Counted from the stretch's first letter, positions 45,884-55,942 are shown. The stretch is 60,694 nt of DNA from Romboutsia maritimum (GCF_002251085.2 NZ_NOJZ02000015.1:1-60694); one strand, 5' to 3'. Made by a program: numbers and translations. Notes: a model not told the origin generated them from the letters alone.

Positions 45884-46333
45884 TTATCTCCCTTCTTTAT
45901 CTAACTTATTATCTACATTTAATTTATTATCTACCGTACTTTTAAAAATAATTAATTTACTAAATATAAAATTAAGTACTACTACAACTACATTAGTAGT
46001 TATTTTTACTATAAAATCGTTTATAGCCATTAAATCTATCATTACATACATAAGCCCCATCTCTGTAGCTCCAGATAATATTCTACAACTTGCAAATGAT
46101 GTGAATTCTTTTATAAGGAATTTAAAATTTGTTTCCTTACTTTCAAACACAAAAAATTTATTTGTTATATATGCAAATAACACTGCTACAAGCCATGCTA
46201 TAGAATTTGCTACTAAGACATCTAACCTTATTATTCTTGTAAAAAATAAGTATGTTACTATATTAACTATAGTTGATAATACTCCAAAAACTAAATAAAG
46301 TATCGTCTCTTTATACTTCTCAAAAAGTGTCAT
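45884..46333 (-). CDS. gtrA: GtrA family membrane protein
   Basis: 149 residues, four membrane segments; YLVFGVLSTIVNIVTYLFF and ITNKFFVFESK are the family hallmarks (PF04138). Proposed to help flip the polyprenyl-phosphate sugar made by the next gene. First gene of a four-gene operon ending at 43175. RBS AAGGAGG. Confidence 0.9.
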   Translation of the reverse strand: MTLFEKYKETILYLVFGVLSTIVNIVTYLFFTRIIRLDVLVANSIAWLVAVLFAYITNKFFVFESKETNFKFLIKEFTSFASCRILSGATEMGLMYVMIDLMAINDFIVKITTNVVVVVLNFIFSKLIIFKSTVDNKLNVDNKLDKEGR

Positions 46334-46386
46334 TTAAACCTCCTTATACAAGTTTTTTCAACATTTTTTAGTATATCATATATGCT

Positions 46387-46457
46387 AATATAAAAAAAGA
46401 AGTTACCTATATTAAATAGCTCTTAGCTATTTATTAAGGTAACTTCTTTTTATCATA
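46387..46457. terminator. Bidirectional terminator upstream of gtrA
   Basis: AAGAAGTTACCT and AGGTAACTTCTT form a 12-bp stem with an inner AAATAGCT/AGCTATTT stem, flanked by A and T runs on both sides. Ends the CWB2 transcript from 46689. Confidence 0.85.
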
Positions 46458-46688
46458 GTTTTCGTTTCGTTCAAATTTTATTTCCCTAAGATTATTTACT
46501 CCCCAGCAAAAATCATTAAGATACATCTATCTATGTATTTACACGTGTGATTTCTATGTTTCAATTATATTTTCAAATATGAATTTACACAATAAAATTC
46601 ATTCTTCTTTTTTCGACAATTGCATCTAGATATTTTCCTGTATTATTTGATTTTGCAACAATCTTGTTAGTCGTTTTTTGTCGAAACT
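46458..46688. other. Noncoding stretch with two Spo0A-box-like sites
   Basis: No gene seen. Contains TTCGACA at 46612-46618 and TGTCGAA at 46679-46685, in opposite orientation. It would be the 3' untranslated part of the CWB2 transcript before the terminator. Confidence 0.35.
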
Positions 46689-48587
46689 TTATACCATTAA
46701 AGGTGAAATAACAGTTTGTATTGTCTTTAATAATTTTTGTAAATTTGCCTTATCTGTTCCTTCTGGTAAACTATTAATTTTATTATTTATATCACTCATT
46801 ACCTTTAATGCTTCTTCTTTTGTAAGTTCTCCCTTACTATACTTATCTAATAATCCTTTAAGTTCGCTAACTTTTTGATTTATTGCATCTAACGTAGCAG
46901 TTATTTCAGTTACTTTATTTGATATTCCATCTATTGTATCTTTTGCTTTTTTTAATGTCTCTATCATTGGTGTTACTTTTGTCATTATCTTTTCAAAATC
47001 TTCTTTTATTTTATCTAATGGTATATTCTCTGCCATTTGACTTATTTGAGTTAATAGCGTTTCCATTTGATCAGTATTTAATAATCCACCTTTATAAGCT
47101 TCTAATTGTTGTCTTAATAAATCAATTTTATTTATTGTAGCTTCAGTATTATTTATTATTAAAATTAATTTATCTATTTGTGTTTTAATATTCTCTATTG
47201 ATTTTGTTAAGCTTTCCTTTTTATCTCCATCATCCATACTATCTATTATCGTTTGAGCTTCACTTGCTATAACTAAAGCTCTTTCAAGTCTATCTACTCT
47301 GTATTCGCCATCTTTTCCAATTGATATAGTATTTACTAATTTATCTAAACTACTTGATAAAACCATATTAGTTGGAGCTACTTTTACAGCTTCTCTAGCT
47401 TCTTTTTCTATTTCATAAGTTTGTAAACCTATCTCTCTTTGTATTCCTGAATTTCTCAAGCCTGTATCTATTACTTTTATAGCTTTGTCTACTGTTTCAC
47501 TATTTGCTTTTTCTGATCTATTATTATTTTTTATTTTGTCATTTATTTTTTCAATTTCATCTAGTTTCATCTTTATTTTGTCTTCTTTAGAACCTATCCT
47601 CTTAGCTTCACCTACACAAGTTTGGCTTATTCCTCCACCAACTTGAACTATGTTACCTTTTTGTTTGTCTAAAAGTATGAATTTTTGATTATCACTTAAT
47701 GCATTTCCTGCTAATACTATTGGTGCTTTTTTGATTGCAGCTAATGCTCCTGCTGATAATGCATCTATAAGTTCATCTTGTTTATTCATACCACCTTTAG
47801 TTATAAATACGTTTTCTAAATTTTGATTATTATAAAACTCTTCTATTATTTTAGCGTTAGTATCGTATCTATCTTGACCACCTAATCTTTTTGAATTAGG
47901 TAATTTATTTTGTAAAATATCAGATAAAACTCCATTTTGACCTATTACGTATGCGTTATCTATAGATTTTGAATTAATCCACTTTTCACTATCACCTAAG
48001 CTATCTTTTTGAGATAAAATTATCGGCATATTTTCCATACCTGCAATAGAACCTATTGAAACTCCATCTGCTAATCCTTTTATTCCATTTACTATTGCTA
48101 CTTTTTTTATAGCTTTCTTTTCATCTATTTTTTTAGCTATATTTAAAGAAGTTTCATATCTATCTTTTCCTGATATTCTTTCTATAGTTATTTTTAATAA
48201 ATTTAATTCTTTTTCTATTGATTTGCTTATAGCACTTTCTCCACCTATTATATATACCTTTTTAGCTGATAATCTTTTTATTTCTTTTTTTGTTTTTTCA
48301 TTTAACTTTCCATTACTTGTTAAAAGTATAGGAGCATTCTTTTGAGCTGCAAGTGCTGTTGAACTTAAAGAATCTGCTATTGATGATGAATTTACAAGTA
48401 CAACTTCATCAGATTTATCCCATCCATATTCACTTACATTTACTGCTGTTTCGTATCTGTCTTCACCTGCTAATTTAACATCATTTACTGTGTCTGTCTC
48501 ATTAGCAAATGTTGATACAGGTAAACTTCCTGCTCCTATTGCAACTACTGCACTTATAGCTATTGCCTTTTTTTGCTTTTTATTCAT
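46689..48587 (-). CDS. CWB2 cell-wall protein with coiled-coil tail
   Basis: 632 residues. Signal peptide (MNKKQKKAIAISAVVAIGAG...STFA), three CWB2 modules about 38-335 (KLAGEDRYETAVNVS, PILLTSN, PIILSQK), then about 300 residues of predicted helix rich in Lys, Glu, Ile, Asn (KMLDEIEKINDKIKNNN-like stretches, DKLILIINNTEATINKIDLL). The tail differs wholly from the IDMPNG paralogues. Likely a wall-anchored stalk. RBS GGGGG with 8 nt spacing. Own terminator. Confidence 0.88.
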   Translation of the reverse strand: MNKKQKKAIAISAVVAIGAGSLPVSTFANETDTVNDVKLAGEDRYETAVNVSEYGWDKSDEVVLVNSSSIADSLSSTALAAQKNAPILLTSNGKLNEKTKKEIKRLSAKKVYIIGGESAISKSIEKELNLLKITIERISGKDRYETSLNIAKKIDEKKAIKKVAIVNGIKGLADGVSIGSIAGMENMPIILSQKDSLGDSEKWINSKSIDNAYVIGQNGVLSDILQNKLPNSKRLGGQDRYDTNAKIIEEFYNNQNLENVFITKGGMNKQDELIDALSAGALAAIKKAPIVLAGNALSDNQKFILLDKQKGNIVQVGGGISQTCVGEAKRIGSKEDKIKMKLDEIEKINDKIKNNNRSEKANSETVDKAIKVIDTGLRNSGIQREIGLQTYEIEKEAREAVKVAPTNMVLSSSLDKLVNTISIGKDGEYRVDRLERALVIASEAQTIIDSMDDGDKKESLTKSIENIKTQIDKLILIINNTEATINKIDLLRQQLEAYKGGLLNTDQMETLLTQISQMAENIPLDKIKEDFEKIMTKVTPMIETLKKAKDTIDGISNKVTEITATLDAINQKVSELKGLLDKYSKGELTKEEALKVMSDINNKINSLPEGTDKANLQKLLKTIQTVISPLMV

Positions 48588-48777
48588 TTGTCAGTCCCCC
48601 AAAATTTTTATTTTTACTCTGTATTACAAATTGAAGTGCTTTATATAATTACATAAATTTTTATTTTAAATATAATTATAATTATATTTATATTAATCAA
48701 AATAGTTAACTAAGTCAATAACTCTACCTAAATTTATTTTTTACTCCCCAAAATATTAAATTGTAAGCTAGCGAAAG

Positions 48778-48842
48778 TATGAAAAAAAAATATTCCTTTC
48801 ATTTGTAGGCGCCTTTTGCCTACATGAAAGAAATATTTTATT
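48778..48842 (-). terminator. Terminator after galE
   Basis: A long hairpin: AATATTCCTTTCAT plus TGTAGGC pairs with GCCTACA plus TGAAAGAAATATT, loop GCCTTTT, followed on the minus strand by nine T. Confidence 0.88.
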
Positions 48843-48871
48843 TCAGACTGAGCGAAATCACAATATTATAT

Positions 48872-49918
48872 CTACTCTTTATCTACTGCTACTTCGTTAT
48901 TTATTTTTTCATCATATCCATTAGGATTCATACTTTGCCATTTCCATGAGTCTTGGCACATTTCATCTATTCCATATTTTGCTTTCCATCCTAGTTCTAA
49001 TTCAGCTTTAGATGGGTCTGCATAACACATAGCTACATCTCCTGCTCTTCTTTCTACTATCTTATATGGAACTTCTCTATTACTTGCTTTTGAGAATGCT
49101 TTTACTAAATCAAGTACACTATATCCATTTCCAGTTCCTAAGTTATAAGTAACTAACCCTGGATTTTGCTCTAATTTTTCTAATGCTTTTATATGACCTA
49201 ATGCTAAATCAACCACATGTATGTAATCTCTTACTCCTGTACCATCATGAGTATTATAGTCATCTCCAAATACACTTAATTCTTTTAATTGACCTATTGC
49301 AACTTTTGTTATATATGGCATTAAGTTGTTTGGAATTCCATTTGGTTCTTCTCCAATTCTACCACTTTTATGCGCTCCTACTGGATTAAAGTATCTTAAG
49401 ATAGCTATATCAAGAGTTTTATCTGCTTTAGCTATATCTCTTAACATGTCTTCTATTATAAGTTTTGTTCTTCCATAAGGATTTGTCACTGATAATGGAA
49501 AATCTTCTAAAATTGGACAAGTATGTGGATCTCCATATACTGTTGCTGAAGAACTAAAAACAAACTTCTTAACGTTATTCTCTTTCATTAAATCTAATAA
49601 AACTAATGTATTAATTAAATTATTGCTATAATATTCTAATGGCTTAGTAACAGACTCCCCTACTGCTTTTAATGCTGCAAAATGTATTACAGAGTCAATT
49701 TTATTTTCTTTAAATACAATATCTAATTTTTCTTTATCTGTTATATCTATTTCGTAAAATTTCGTTTTTTTCCCTGTTAATTCTTCTATTCTACTTATTA
49801 CTTCCTTATTACTATTGCAAAGGTTGTCTACTATTACGACTTCATATCCTTCTTCTAAAAGTTCTATACTAGTATGACTTCCTATATATCCTGCCCCTCC
49901 AGCTACTAACACTGCCAT
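48872..49918 (-). CDS. galE: UDP-glucose 4-epimerase
   Basis: 348 residues. VAGGAGYIGSHT binds NAD, SSSATVYGDP and NPYGRTKLI carry the catalytic Ser/Tyr/Lys, LRYFNPVGAH follows. Interconverts UDP-glucose and UDP-galactose, feeding wall and surface glycans. Lies 80 nt downstream of galU and may share its transcript. Confidence 0.96.
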   Translation of the reverse strand: MAVLVAGGAGYIGSHTSIELLEEGYEVVIVDNLCNSNKEVISRIEELTGKKTKFYEIDITDKEKLDIVFKENKIDSVIHFAALKAVGESVTKPLEYYSNNLINTLVLLDLMKENNVKKFVFSSSATVYGDPHTCPILEDFPLSVTNPYGRTKLIIEDMLRDIAKADKTLDIAILRYFNPVGAHKSGRIGEEPNGIPNNLMPYITKVAIGQLKELSVFGDDYNTHDGTGVRDYIHVVDLALGHIKALEKLEQNPGLVTYNLGTGNGYSVLDLVKAFSKASNREVPYKIVERRAGDVAMCYADPSKAELELGWKAKYGIDEMCQDSWKWQSMNPNGYDEKINNEVAVDKE

Positions 49919-49997
49919 AGTATATCTTTCCCTTCTTTCTGCTTTTTAAATTGTTTTTTATCTTATTGTTTATAATACTTACTATTTATATTAGACA

Positions 49998-50870
49998 TTA
50001 TATATTTTTTTGTACTACTTTTTCCATATACTCCATTAGTTCATTTTTTAACTCATCTCTTTTTAATGCAAAATCTATTGTTGCTTCTAAAAATCCTAGT
50101 TTATCTCCAACATCATATCTTCTTCCTTCGAAGTTATATGCATATATTGCTTCTCTTTCTCCTAGAGTTTTTAGTGCATCTGTTAATTGTATTTCTCCAC
50201 CTTTTCCTGGTTCTTGATTTTCTAATATATTAAATATTTCTGGTGTTATTATATATCTTCCTAATATTGCTATGTTTGATGGAGCTTCTTCTACTGCTGG
50301 TTTTTCTATCATATCTTTTACTTTATATACTTTATCTTCTATGTGCTTTACATCTAATATTCCGTACTTACATGTGTCTTCTTTAGCTACTTCTTGTACT
50401 CCTAGTATTGAAGTCTTGTATTCATCGTATGCATTTATTAGTTGTTTTAAACAAGGTGTTTGTGAATCTACTATGTCATCTCCTAGTAAAACTGCAAAAG
50501 GCTCATTTCCGATAAAGCTCTTTGCACAGTATATTGCATGACCTAAACCTTTTGGTTCTTTTTGTCTTATATAATGTATATTTACCATGTTAGATATGTC
50601 TCTTACCATTTCTAACATTTCTGTTTTTCCTTTTTGCTCTAATTCTAACTCTAATTCAACAGATTTATCAAAATGATCTTCTATCGATTTTTTATTTCTA
50701 CCTGTTATTATAAGTATTTCTTCTATTCCTGAATTTATTGCTTCTTCTATTATATATTGTAAAGTTGGCTTATCTACTATTGGAAGCATTTCTTTAGGCT
50801 GAGATTTTGTTGCTGGTAAGAATCTTGTCCCAAGCCCTGCTGCTGGTATTATCGCCTTTTTAACTGTCAT
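49998..50870 (-). CDS. galU: UTP-glucose-1-phosphate uridylyltransferase
   Basis: 290 residues from ATG at 50870 ([20 protein letters not shown]), chosen because GGAGG lies 8 nt upstream; an earlier in-frame codon adds 11 residues without support. [19 protein letters not shown] motif ([19 protein letters not shown]), LLGDDIVDS and [11 protein letters not shown] are present. Supplies UDP-glucose for the gtr modules and the initiation enzyme of the glycan locus. Confidence 0.96.
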   Translation of the reverse strand: MTVKKAIIPAAGLGTRFLPATKSQPKEMLPIVDKPTLQYIIEEAINSGIEEILIITGRNKKSIEDHFDKSVELELELEQKGKTEMLEMVRDISNMVNIHYIRQKEPKGLGHAIYCAKSFIGNEPFAVLLGDDIVDSQTPCLKQLINAYDEYKTSILGVQEVAKEDTCKYGILDVKHIEDKVYKVKDMIEKPAVEEAPSNIAILGRYIITPEIFNILENQEPGKGGEIQLTDALKTLGEREAIYAYNFEGRRYDVGDKLGFLEATIDFALKRDELKNELMEYMEKVVQKNI

Positions 50871-50999
50871 TTTTATCTTTCCTCCATTTTTAAGTTTTAT
50901 CAACTTAATATATCATATTTCTTTATATTTTTTAACTACTTTTCATTTTACATCTACTTATTATACCACAAAATCCAAATAAAAATTTTATCGTAAATA

Positions 51000-51046
51000 T
51001 AAAAAATCCATGAAATTACTATTTAAGCTATTTCATGGATTTATAT
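51000..51046 (-). terminator. Terminator after the M20 amidohydrolase gene
   Basis: AAATCCATGAAAT pairs with ATTTCATGGATTT, loop of about 13 nt, with a T-rich continuation on the minus strand. Confidence 0.82.
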
Positions 51047-51060
51047 TATTTATTTTTAAA

Positions 51061-52242
51061 TTATTTATTTAAAAAATCTATAGCTCCTTGAGCTATCACT
51101 GCACATCCTTTGTATAATACTTCATCGTTAATATGTACCTTTGAATTATGAAGAGGATATATTGTTTCATTTTCATATATAGTATTTATTGCGTAATATA
51201 CTCCTGGAATTTTTTCAAAATAGTACGCTGCATCTTCGCTTCCCATAGCACCTTTAGAATTTTCTATAATAGAATTTTTTCCAAGTATATTATTAGATGT
51301 ATTTATAATCATATCTGTCATTTCATTATCATTATAAAGAGCTGGATGTCCAAAACTATATTTATATTCATATCTTCCATTCATAGTTATTGTAACGCCT
51401 TTAATAATTTCTTCTAGTCTTTTTTTTATAAAGTTTCTAGAATAATTTTCCAAGCATCTAACTGTTCCGATTATTTCAACGTAATTAGGAATTATGTTTG
51501 AAACAGCAGATTTAGGTTGCTCACTCTTAATATTTGATATACTTAAAACAATAGGATTTTGTACGTCATTTTCTCTAGTCAATATTCCTTGAATCATATT
51601 CATAACTTGATTTGCCATAAATATAGGGTCCTTTGTTAATTCAGGAGTTGATGCATGCCCTCCCTTTCCTATTATCTTTATATAAAATTTATCTGAAGAT
51701 GCCATCATACCACCTTTTTTAACTACGAGTTGACCTGCTCTTAAATTTGGCATCATAATCACATGCTGTGCAATCATTGCATCTACTTTTGGATTTTTTA
51801 GAACTCCTTCTTCTATCATACACTTAGCTCCATCCCCAGTTTCTTCTCCTGGTTGAAATATAAGTTTAACTCTTCCGTTTAATTCTTCTTCTTTTTCTTT
51901 TAAAATTTTAGCTGCTCCAAGTAACATAGCTGTGTGTACATCATGACCACAAGCATGCATATTTCCGTTTTTTGATTTAAATTCAACATCAGTTTGTTCT
52001 TTTATAGGTAATGCATCCATATCAGCTCTTAACGCTATTACTTTTCCATTTATATTTTTTCCTATAATAGCACTAATACCTGTACAATTTTTAAACTCTT
52101 TAAATTCTATATTCATATTAGTTAATTCATTCTTAATATATTCTATTGTTTTATATAAATTTAACCCAATCTCTGGTATTTGATGTAAATCTCTTCTACA
52201 TTTCATCATATAATCATTTAATTTCTTTGCACTTTCTAACAC
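51061..52242 (-). CDS. M20D family amidohydrolase (N-acyl-amino-acid or hippurate hydrolase type)
   Basis: 393 residues. Start is GTG at 52242, 7 nt after AGGAGG. ALRADMDALPIKE, MHACGHDVHTAMLLGAAKIL (metal-binding His), FQPGEETGDGAKCMIEEG (catalytic Glu pair) and GSEDAAYYFEKIPG define the M20D group, with a dimerisation domain in the middle. Removes acyl groups from amino acids or dipeptides. Divergent from a LysR-type regulator 178 nt away, which probably controls it. Confidence 0.9.
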   Translation of the reverse strand: MLESAKKLNDYMMKCRRDLHQIPEIGLNLYKTIEYIKNELTNMNIEFKEFKNCTGISAIIGKNINGKVIALRADMDALPIKEQTDVEFKSKNGNMHACGHDVHTAMLLGAAKILKEKEEELNGRVKLIFQPGEETGDGAKCMIEEGVLKNPKVDAMIAQHVIMMPNLRAGQLVVKKGGMMASSDKFYIKIIGKGGHASTPELTKDPIFMANQVMNMIQGILTRENDVQNPIVLSISNIKSEQPKSAVSNIIPNYVEIIGTVRCLENYSRNFIKKRLEEIIKGVTITMNGRYEYKYSFGHPALYNDNEMTDMIINTSNNILGKNSIIENSKGAMGSEDAAYYFEKIPGVYYAINTIYENETIYPLHNSKVHINDEVLYKGCAVIAQGAIDFLNK

Positions 52243-52420
52243 AATTTTGCCTCCTAGATTTATAAGTCATATAATCTTTAATTAATTTTAATTTGAGTTA
52301 TACTTATTGTATGATTAAATTTTACTATCGATTGAATTATTTTAAAAATCTATAATATTTATATATATCCATAAATATTCTTTATATGTAATTTATTAAT
52401 ATAATTTAAGGAGGCTTAAA

Positions 52421-53332
52421 ATGAAACTTGAACAAGTCATTTATGCATTAGAAATTGCTAGTGTCGGTTCTATATCAAGAGCTGCAAAGAACCTACTCTT
52501 AACCCAACCTAACTTAAGTGCTTCTATGAAAAATTTAGAAGATGAAGTTGGTTTTAAAATATTTGAAAGAATACCTAGGGGTGTTATTGTTACATCTAAA
52601 GGAAAAGAGTTTTTGAAATACGCACAATCAATTTATGAAAATATAGAAAATATAAATTCAATAAGTTTAAATAATAATACTTTATCACCTGTAAGCTTTT
52701 CATTATCCACTCAGTCTTTCTCATTTATTATGGATAAATTTTTAAGCTTACATTCTTCTTATAAAAATTACTTAACTCACTTTAAGATAAAACACTCACA
52801 TTATTTTGAGGTATTAGATGATGTCGTTAGAAAAAATGCTGATATAGGTATAGTATCTATATCTGATGAACATATTAACTTATGGCAAAAGTTATTTAAC
52901 TCTAAAAATATTGAATTTAATCCAATTACCTCTGGATGCCTAAAAGGGTATATCTTAGATACTCATCCTTTATATTCTAAAGAAAAAATAGTCTTAGATG
53001 ACTTGTTTGATTATACATTAGTTACATGCAATCATGATGATTATAATTCTTTGTATTCTAGCGATGTTTTTAAGAATGAATTACTGCCATTTAAAAATAA
53101 GATTTTAGTTTCTGATTATGGAGCTCTTGTTTATACAATGAACTCTTTAAATGCTGTTACTCTTATTCTTAAACTTAAAAATAGTAAAACAAAATTATCT
53201 TTTGGTAATTCTAATACTGGTCGATATATAGATATATATGATTTGCCTAATATAACTTTGGGGTGGATAAAATTAAAAGATTCTAATATGACCTCTGTAT
53301 CATCTGAGTTTATAAATATACTTACTAAATAA
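52421..53332 (+). CDS. LysR family transcriptional regulator
   Basis: 303 residues, the only substantial plus-strand gene in the window. N-terminal winged HTH with SVGSISRAAKNLLLTQPNLSASMKNLEDEVGFKIFER, then an effector domain with weak conservation. Divergent from the M20 hydrolase gene, the usual arrangement for LysR targets. RBS AAGGAGG 7 nt before ATG at 52421. Confidence 0.92.
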   Translation: MKLEQVIYALEIASVGSISRAAKNLLLTQPNLSASMKNLEDEVGFKIFERIPRGVIVTSKGKEFLKYAQSIYENIENINSISLNNNTLSPVSFSLSTQSFSFIMDKFLSLHSSYKNYLTHFKIKHSHYFEVLDDVVRKNADIGIVSISDEHINLWQKLFNSKNIEFNPITSGCLKGYILDTHPLYSKEKIVLDDLFDYTLVTCNHDDYNSLYSSDVFKNELLPFKNKILVSDYGALVYTMNSLNAVTLILKLKNSKTKLSFGNSNTGRYIDIYDLPNITLGWIKLKDSNMTSVSSEFINILTK

Positions 53333-53340
53333 ATACATAA

Positions 53341-53373
53341 AAAAAACACCAGGATCACCTAGTGTTAGCAACT
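53341..53373 (-). terminator. Terminator of rnpB
   Basis: On the minus strand AACACTAGG, TGAT, CCTGGTGTT and then eight T. May also end the plus-strand LysR gene, whose stop is at 53332. Confidence 0.85.
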
Positions 53374-53381
53374 TAAAAAAT

Positions 53382-53722
53382 TAAGCAAATCTATAAGCGG
53401 AGTTCTGTATTAGATAATCATCTTTCTAGGCCTATTGTCACCAATAGGCTCAAGCGACCTACCATACCGGAGAGTACGAGCAGCACTCTTTTTATCCTAA
53501 CTTGGTCTTGCTCCGGGTGGGGTTTACACATGAAACTAGTCACCTAGCCCATAGTGAGCTCTTACCTCACTTTTTCATCCTTACCACAATTAAGTGGCGG
53601 TAATTTTCTGTTGCACTGTCCTTAGGATCGCTCCCACTAGGCGTTACCTAGCACCCTTGCTCTATGGAGCTCCGACTTTCCTCACGCAGCAAAATGCTGC
53701 CCGCGATTATCTGACTTACTTA
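53382..53722 (-). ncRNA. rnpB: RNase P RNA
   Basis: The minus strand contains the universal cores GAGGAAAGTC (53683-53674) and ACAGAAAATTACCG (P4 side), and near the 3' end CAGAACTCCGCTTATAG. AAGTAAGTC (53721-53713) pairs with GATTTGCTT (53391-53383) as P1 using G-U pairs, setting the ends. It looks like the ancestral type A fold rather than the Bacillus type B. RNA subunit that matures tRNA 5' ends. Confidence 0.95.
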
Positions 53723-53798
53723 ATATTCAGTTGACTCCACATATATTATCATAAATTAATATACGTGTCAAAAGTTTTATTTTTACTAATTTGTAATT

Positions 53799-54038
53799 TT
53801 ATACTAAAACATCAATTTGTCTAGTTTCTAATATTTCAATTTGTCTTATTTCTGATCTATCTACCAATACCATTTTGGGTCTTCCTGCAAATTTTATTAT
53901 CATGTTTTCTATCGTATGTTTTCCATTTAGAATAGATTCTACCCAATCTTTTAATTCTTCAAAATTCATTATCTCACTTTTTTTAAATGTACTGCTATGT
54001 TCATTTTTGTACTTTAATACTATTGTATTTTTTCTCAT
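53799..54038 (-). CDS. Small protein of unknown function
   Basis: 79 residues from ATG at 54038 (MRKNTIVLKYKNEHS), with AGGGG 10 nt upstream; a TTG three codons earlier is too near that site. Acidic and basic residues mixed, no membrane segment, ends QIEILETRQIDVLV. Not recognised. Between the BY-kinase gene and rnpB. Confidence 0.6.
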   Translation of the reverse strand: MRKNTIVLKYKNEHSSTFKKSEIMNFEELKDWVESILNGKHTIENMIIKFAGRPKMVLVDRSEIRQIEILETRQIDVLV

Positions 54039-54110
54039 CTTACTCAATCCCCTTTACTATTGAATTTGTTGTATTTATATAGATTAAATTTATAAATGAA
54101 ATTAATCGAC

Positions 54111-55091
54111 TTATTTATCGTGTATACAAGTTACCAATCCAACAGACTGCTGTTTTTGTCTAAGTTTATTATCTTTTTTTCTTTTTTTAATTATGTCTCT
54201 TTTTCTTTTCTCTTTTTTCTTCTTACGATTTTTTTGTTGATTTTCATATTTTTTAATTTTCATATTTCTAGTTAAAACTGCATAAATATATCTATATGTA
54301 TAGGCTTTAGCTTTTGTTATATGCTTATTTAGCAATACACCTATGATATTTACTCCTTCACCATTTAATTTATTTTTTTCCTTTTGTAATAAATTAATAT
54401 CTACTTCTTTAGATGCGGTAACCAAAATAGTTCCATCTACTAATCTACCAATAATCCCTGCATCTCTAACTTTTGATATAGACGGTGAGTCTATAAATAT
54501 ATAATCATACTTAAATTTTATTTTATTTATAAAATATTTCATTTTATTAGAATCAAGCATCTCATCAGGATTCGGTGGTACATTACCAGATGTAAGAATA
54601 TGTAGATTTTCGATTTTTTCCCTATCAACGCAATCTTCAAACTTTTTATATCCTATTAAAACATCTGTAAGCCCAAATTTATTATCAATTTCAAAAATTT
54701 TATGTATAGTTGGAGTTCTTAAATCTCCATCAATTATTAATACTTTTTTTCCCTGTGTTGCAAAGCTATAAGCTAAATTTGAAACAACAGAGCTTTTCCC
54801 CTCATTTTTAGTAGCACTTGTTACTAATATTGTCTTCATCTTTTTAACTGAACCTAAAAATTTAATATTAGTTCTCACAGATCCATATGCCTCAATTATT
54901 TCATCTTTTTCACTTAAGTTATTGAAAGGTAATATTCCTAAAACTTGCAATCCTAAGTATTTTATAATATCTTCTGGATTCTTAATTTTGGTATCTTTAT
55001 ACTCAAATAAATGTAATATAAATATACTCATTATTAGTCCTAAAATTATCGCTGCTATTAAATATCCCTTCATTCCTAAAATTTCTCCCAT
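54111..55091 (-). CDS. BY-kinase (CpsD/CapB type) with only the last Wzz membrane segment
   Basis: 326 residues. Starts with one membrane segment (GYLIAAIILGLIMSIFILHLFEY) and the linker KNPEDIIKYLGLQVLGILPF, which in full Wzz-kinases follows the Wzz domain; the rest of Wzz is absent. Walker A TSATKNEGKSSVVSNLA, Walker A' LIIDGDLRTP, Walker B YIFIDSP are intact. The C terminus is very Lys/Arg-rich, with a weak tyrosine cluster YTYRYIY. Such kinases control polysaccharide chain synthesis; no Wzz partner is found beside it. RBS GGAGG. May be co-regulated with the preceding regulator. Confidence 0.82.
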   Translation of the reverse strand: MGEILGMKGYLIAAIILGLIMSIFILHLFEYKDTKIKNPEDIIKYLGLQVLGILPFNNLSEKDEIIEAYGSVRTNIKFLGSVKKMKTILVTSATKNEGKSSVVSNLAYSFATQGKKVLIIDGDLRTPTIHKIFEIDNKFGLTDVLIGYKKFEDCVDREKIENLHILTSGNVPPNPDEMLDSNKMKYFINKIKFKYDYIFIDSPSISKVRDAGIIGRLVDGTILVTASKEVDINLLQKEKNKLNGEGVNIIGVLLNKHITKAKAYTYRYIYAVLTRNMKIKKYENQQKNRKKKKEKRKRDIIKKRKKDNKLRQKQQSVGLVTCIHDK

Positions 55092-55153
55092 TACAAGCTA
55101 ATCCTCCATTTGATATTAAAATTCACCAACATTTTTCGCTGAAATCAGCAAAA

Positions 55154-55768
55154 TCATATAGTTAATCCATTGTCTTTGTAATAAATTATTATATCTTTTC
55201 TACTTCTTAAATTTAATTTATTAAGTATACTACTTACATGTTTCTTAATTGTATACTCTGTTACATATAAATCATCTGCTATATTTTTATTGTTCATTCC
55301 TTTAGCTACTTTTTCTACTACCTCATTTTCTCTTTTAGTTAAGTTGCCTACTTTGTCTATTGATTTGTAACTAATAACGTCTGGTAGTAAATCAACATCA
55401 TAAAACTTATGTCCTCTCAAAATTCTTTTTACTATATAAATAAATTCATCTTTATCTGAAATACTTAAAATATATCCATCCACACCTAGTTCAATTGTTT
55501 TTAAAAGTATTTTCTTATTTTTTCCTGAATCAAATATCATTATCTTTAACTTATTTGATATTTTCTTTATTTCACTAAGTTTATCTAATAAATTTATCTG
55601 TTTAGATTTTATATCCACAAAAATGAAATCTAAATTTGTTAAATCTGTTTCATTTAGTTCAGAAACACTTGAAACAGTGTTTATAAAAGATGTTTTAAAT
55701 ATACTCCTAAATAAATTACTTAATGAATCTTTTATCATAAATGAATCTGACATAATCATTACGTTCAT
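55154..55768 (-). CDS. LuxR/NarL-type regulator with degenerate receiver (copy 1)
   Basis: 204 residues from ATG at 55768, 6 nt after GGGGGG. N-terminal receiver-like domain with FIFVDIKSK (possible phospho-Asp) but without the usual N-terminal acidic pair, and GVDGYILSISDKDEF. C-terminal LuxR HTH: LTKRENEVVEKVAKGMNNKNIADDLYVTEYTIKKHVSSILNKL. Paralogue of the gene at 55977-56600. No histidine kinase is nearby. Its upstream region shares ATACTTATG and ATATGGTATACTTT with the surface-fibre operon. Confidence 0.88.
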   Translation of the reverse strand: MNVMIMSDSFMIKDSLSNLFRSIFKTSFINTVSSVSELNETDLTNLDFIFVDIKSKQINLLDKLSEIKKISNKLKIMIFDSGKNKKILLKTIELGVDGYILSISDKDEFIYIVKRILRGHKFYDVDLLPDVISYKSIDKVGNLTKRENEVVEKVAKGMNNKNIADDLYVTEYTIKKHVSSILNKLNLRSRKDIIIYYKDNGLTI

Positions 55769-55816
55769 ATCTTTCCCCCCAATATTACCCTTTATATTAT
55801 TTCTTAACACTATGCT

Positions 55817-55936
55817 ATACTTATGGTGTGTTTATAGTTATATGTTAATCTATTCTTAACAAAAAACATATTCTCCTAAATGGCCATCTTTTTTGCCCAT
55901 TTTCATAATACTTTAGGGGGTTATATGGTATACTTT
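55817..55936 (-). promoter_or_regulatory. Candidate operator sites between the two regulators
   Basis: ATACTTATG at 55817-55825 and ATATGGTATACTTT at 55923-55936. The first recurs at 56638-56646 and 60115-60123; the second, all 14 bases, at 60131-60144. Both lie ahead of the start at 55768. Confidence 0.5.
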
Positions 55937-55942
55937 GGTATA

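Noticed and set aside
46387..46457. Insertion-sequence end (inverted repeat near gtrA)
   Set aside because: It is a compact bidirectional terminator with A and T runs; there is no transposase gene or partner repeat nearby.
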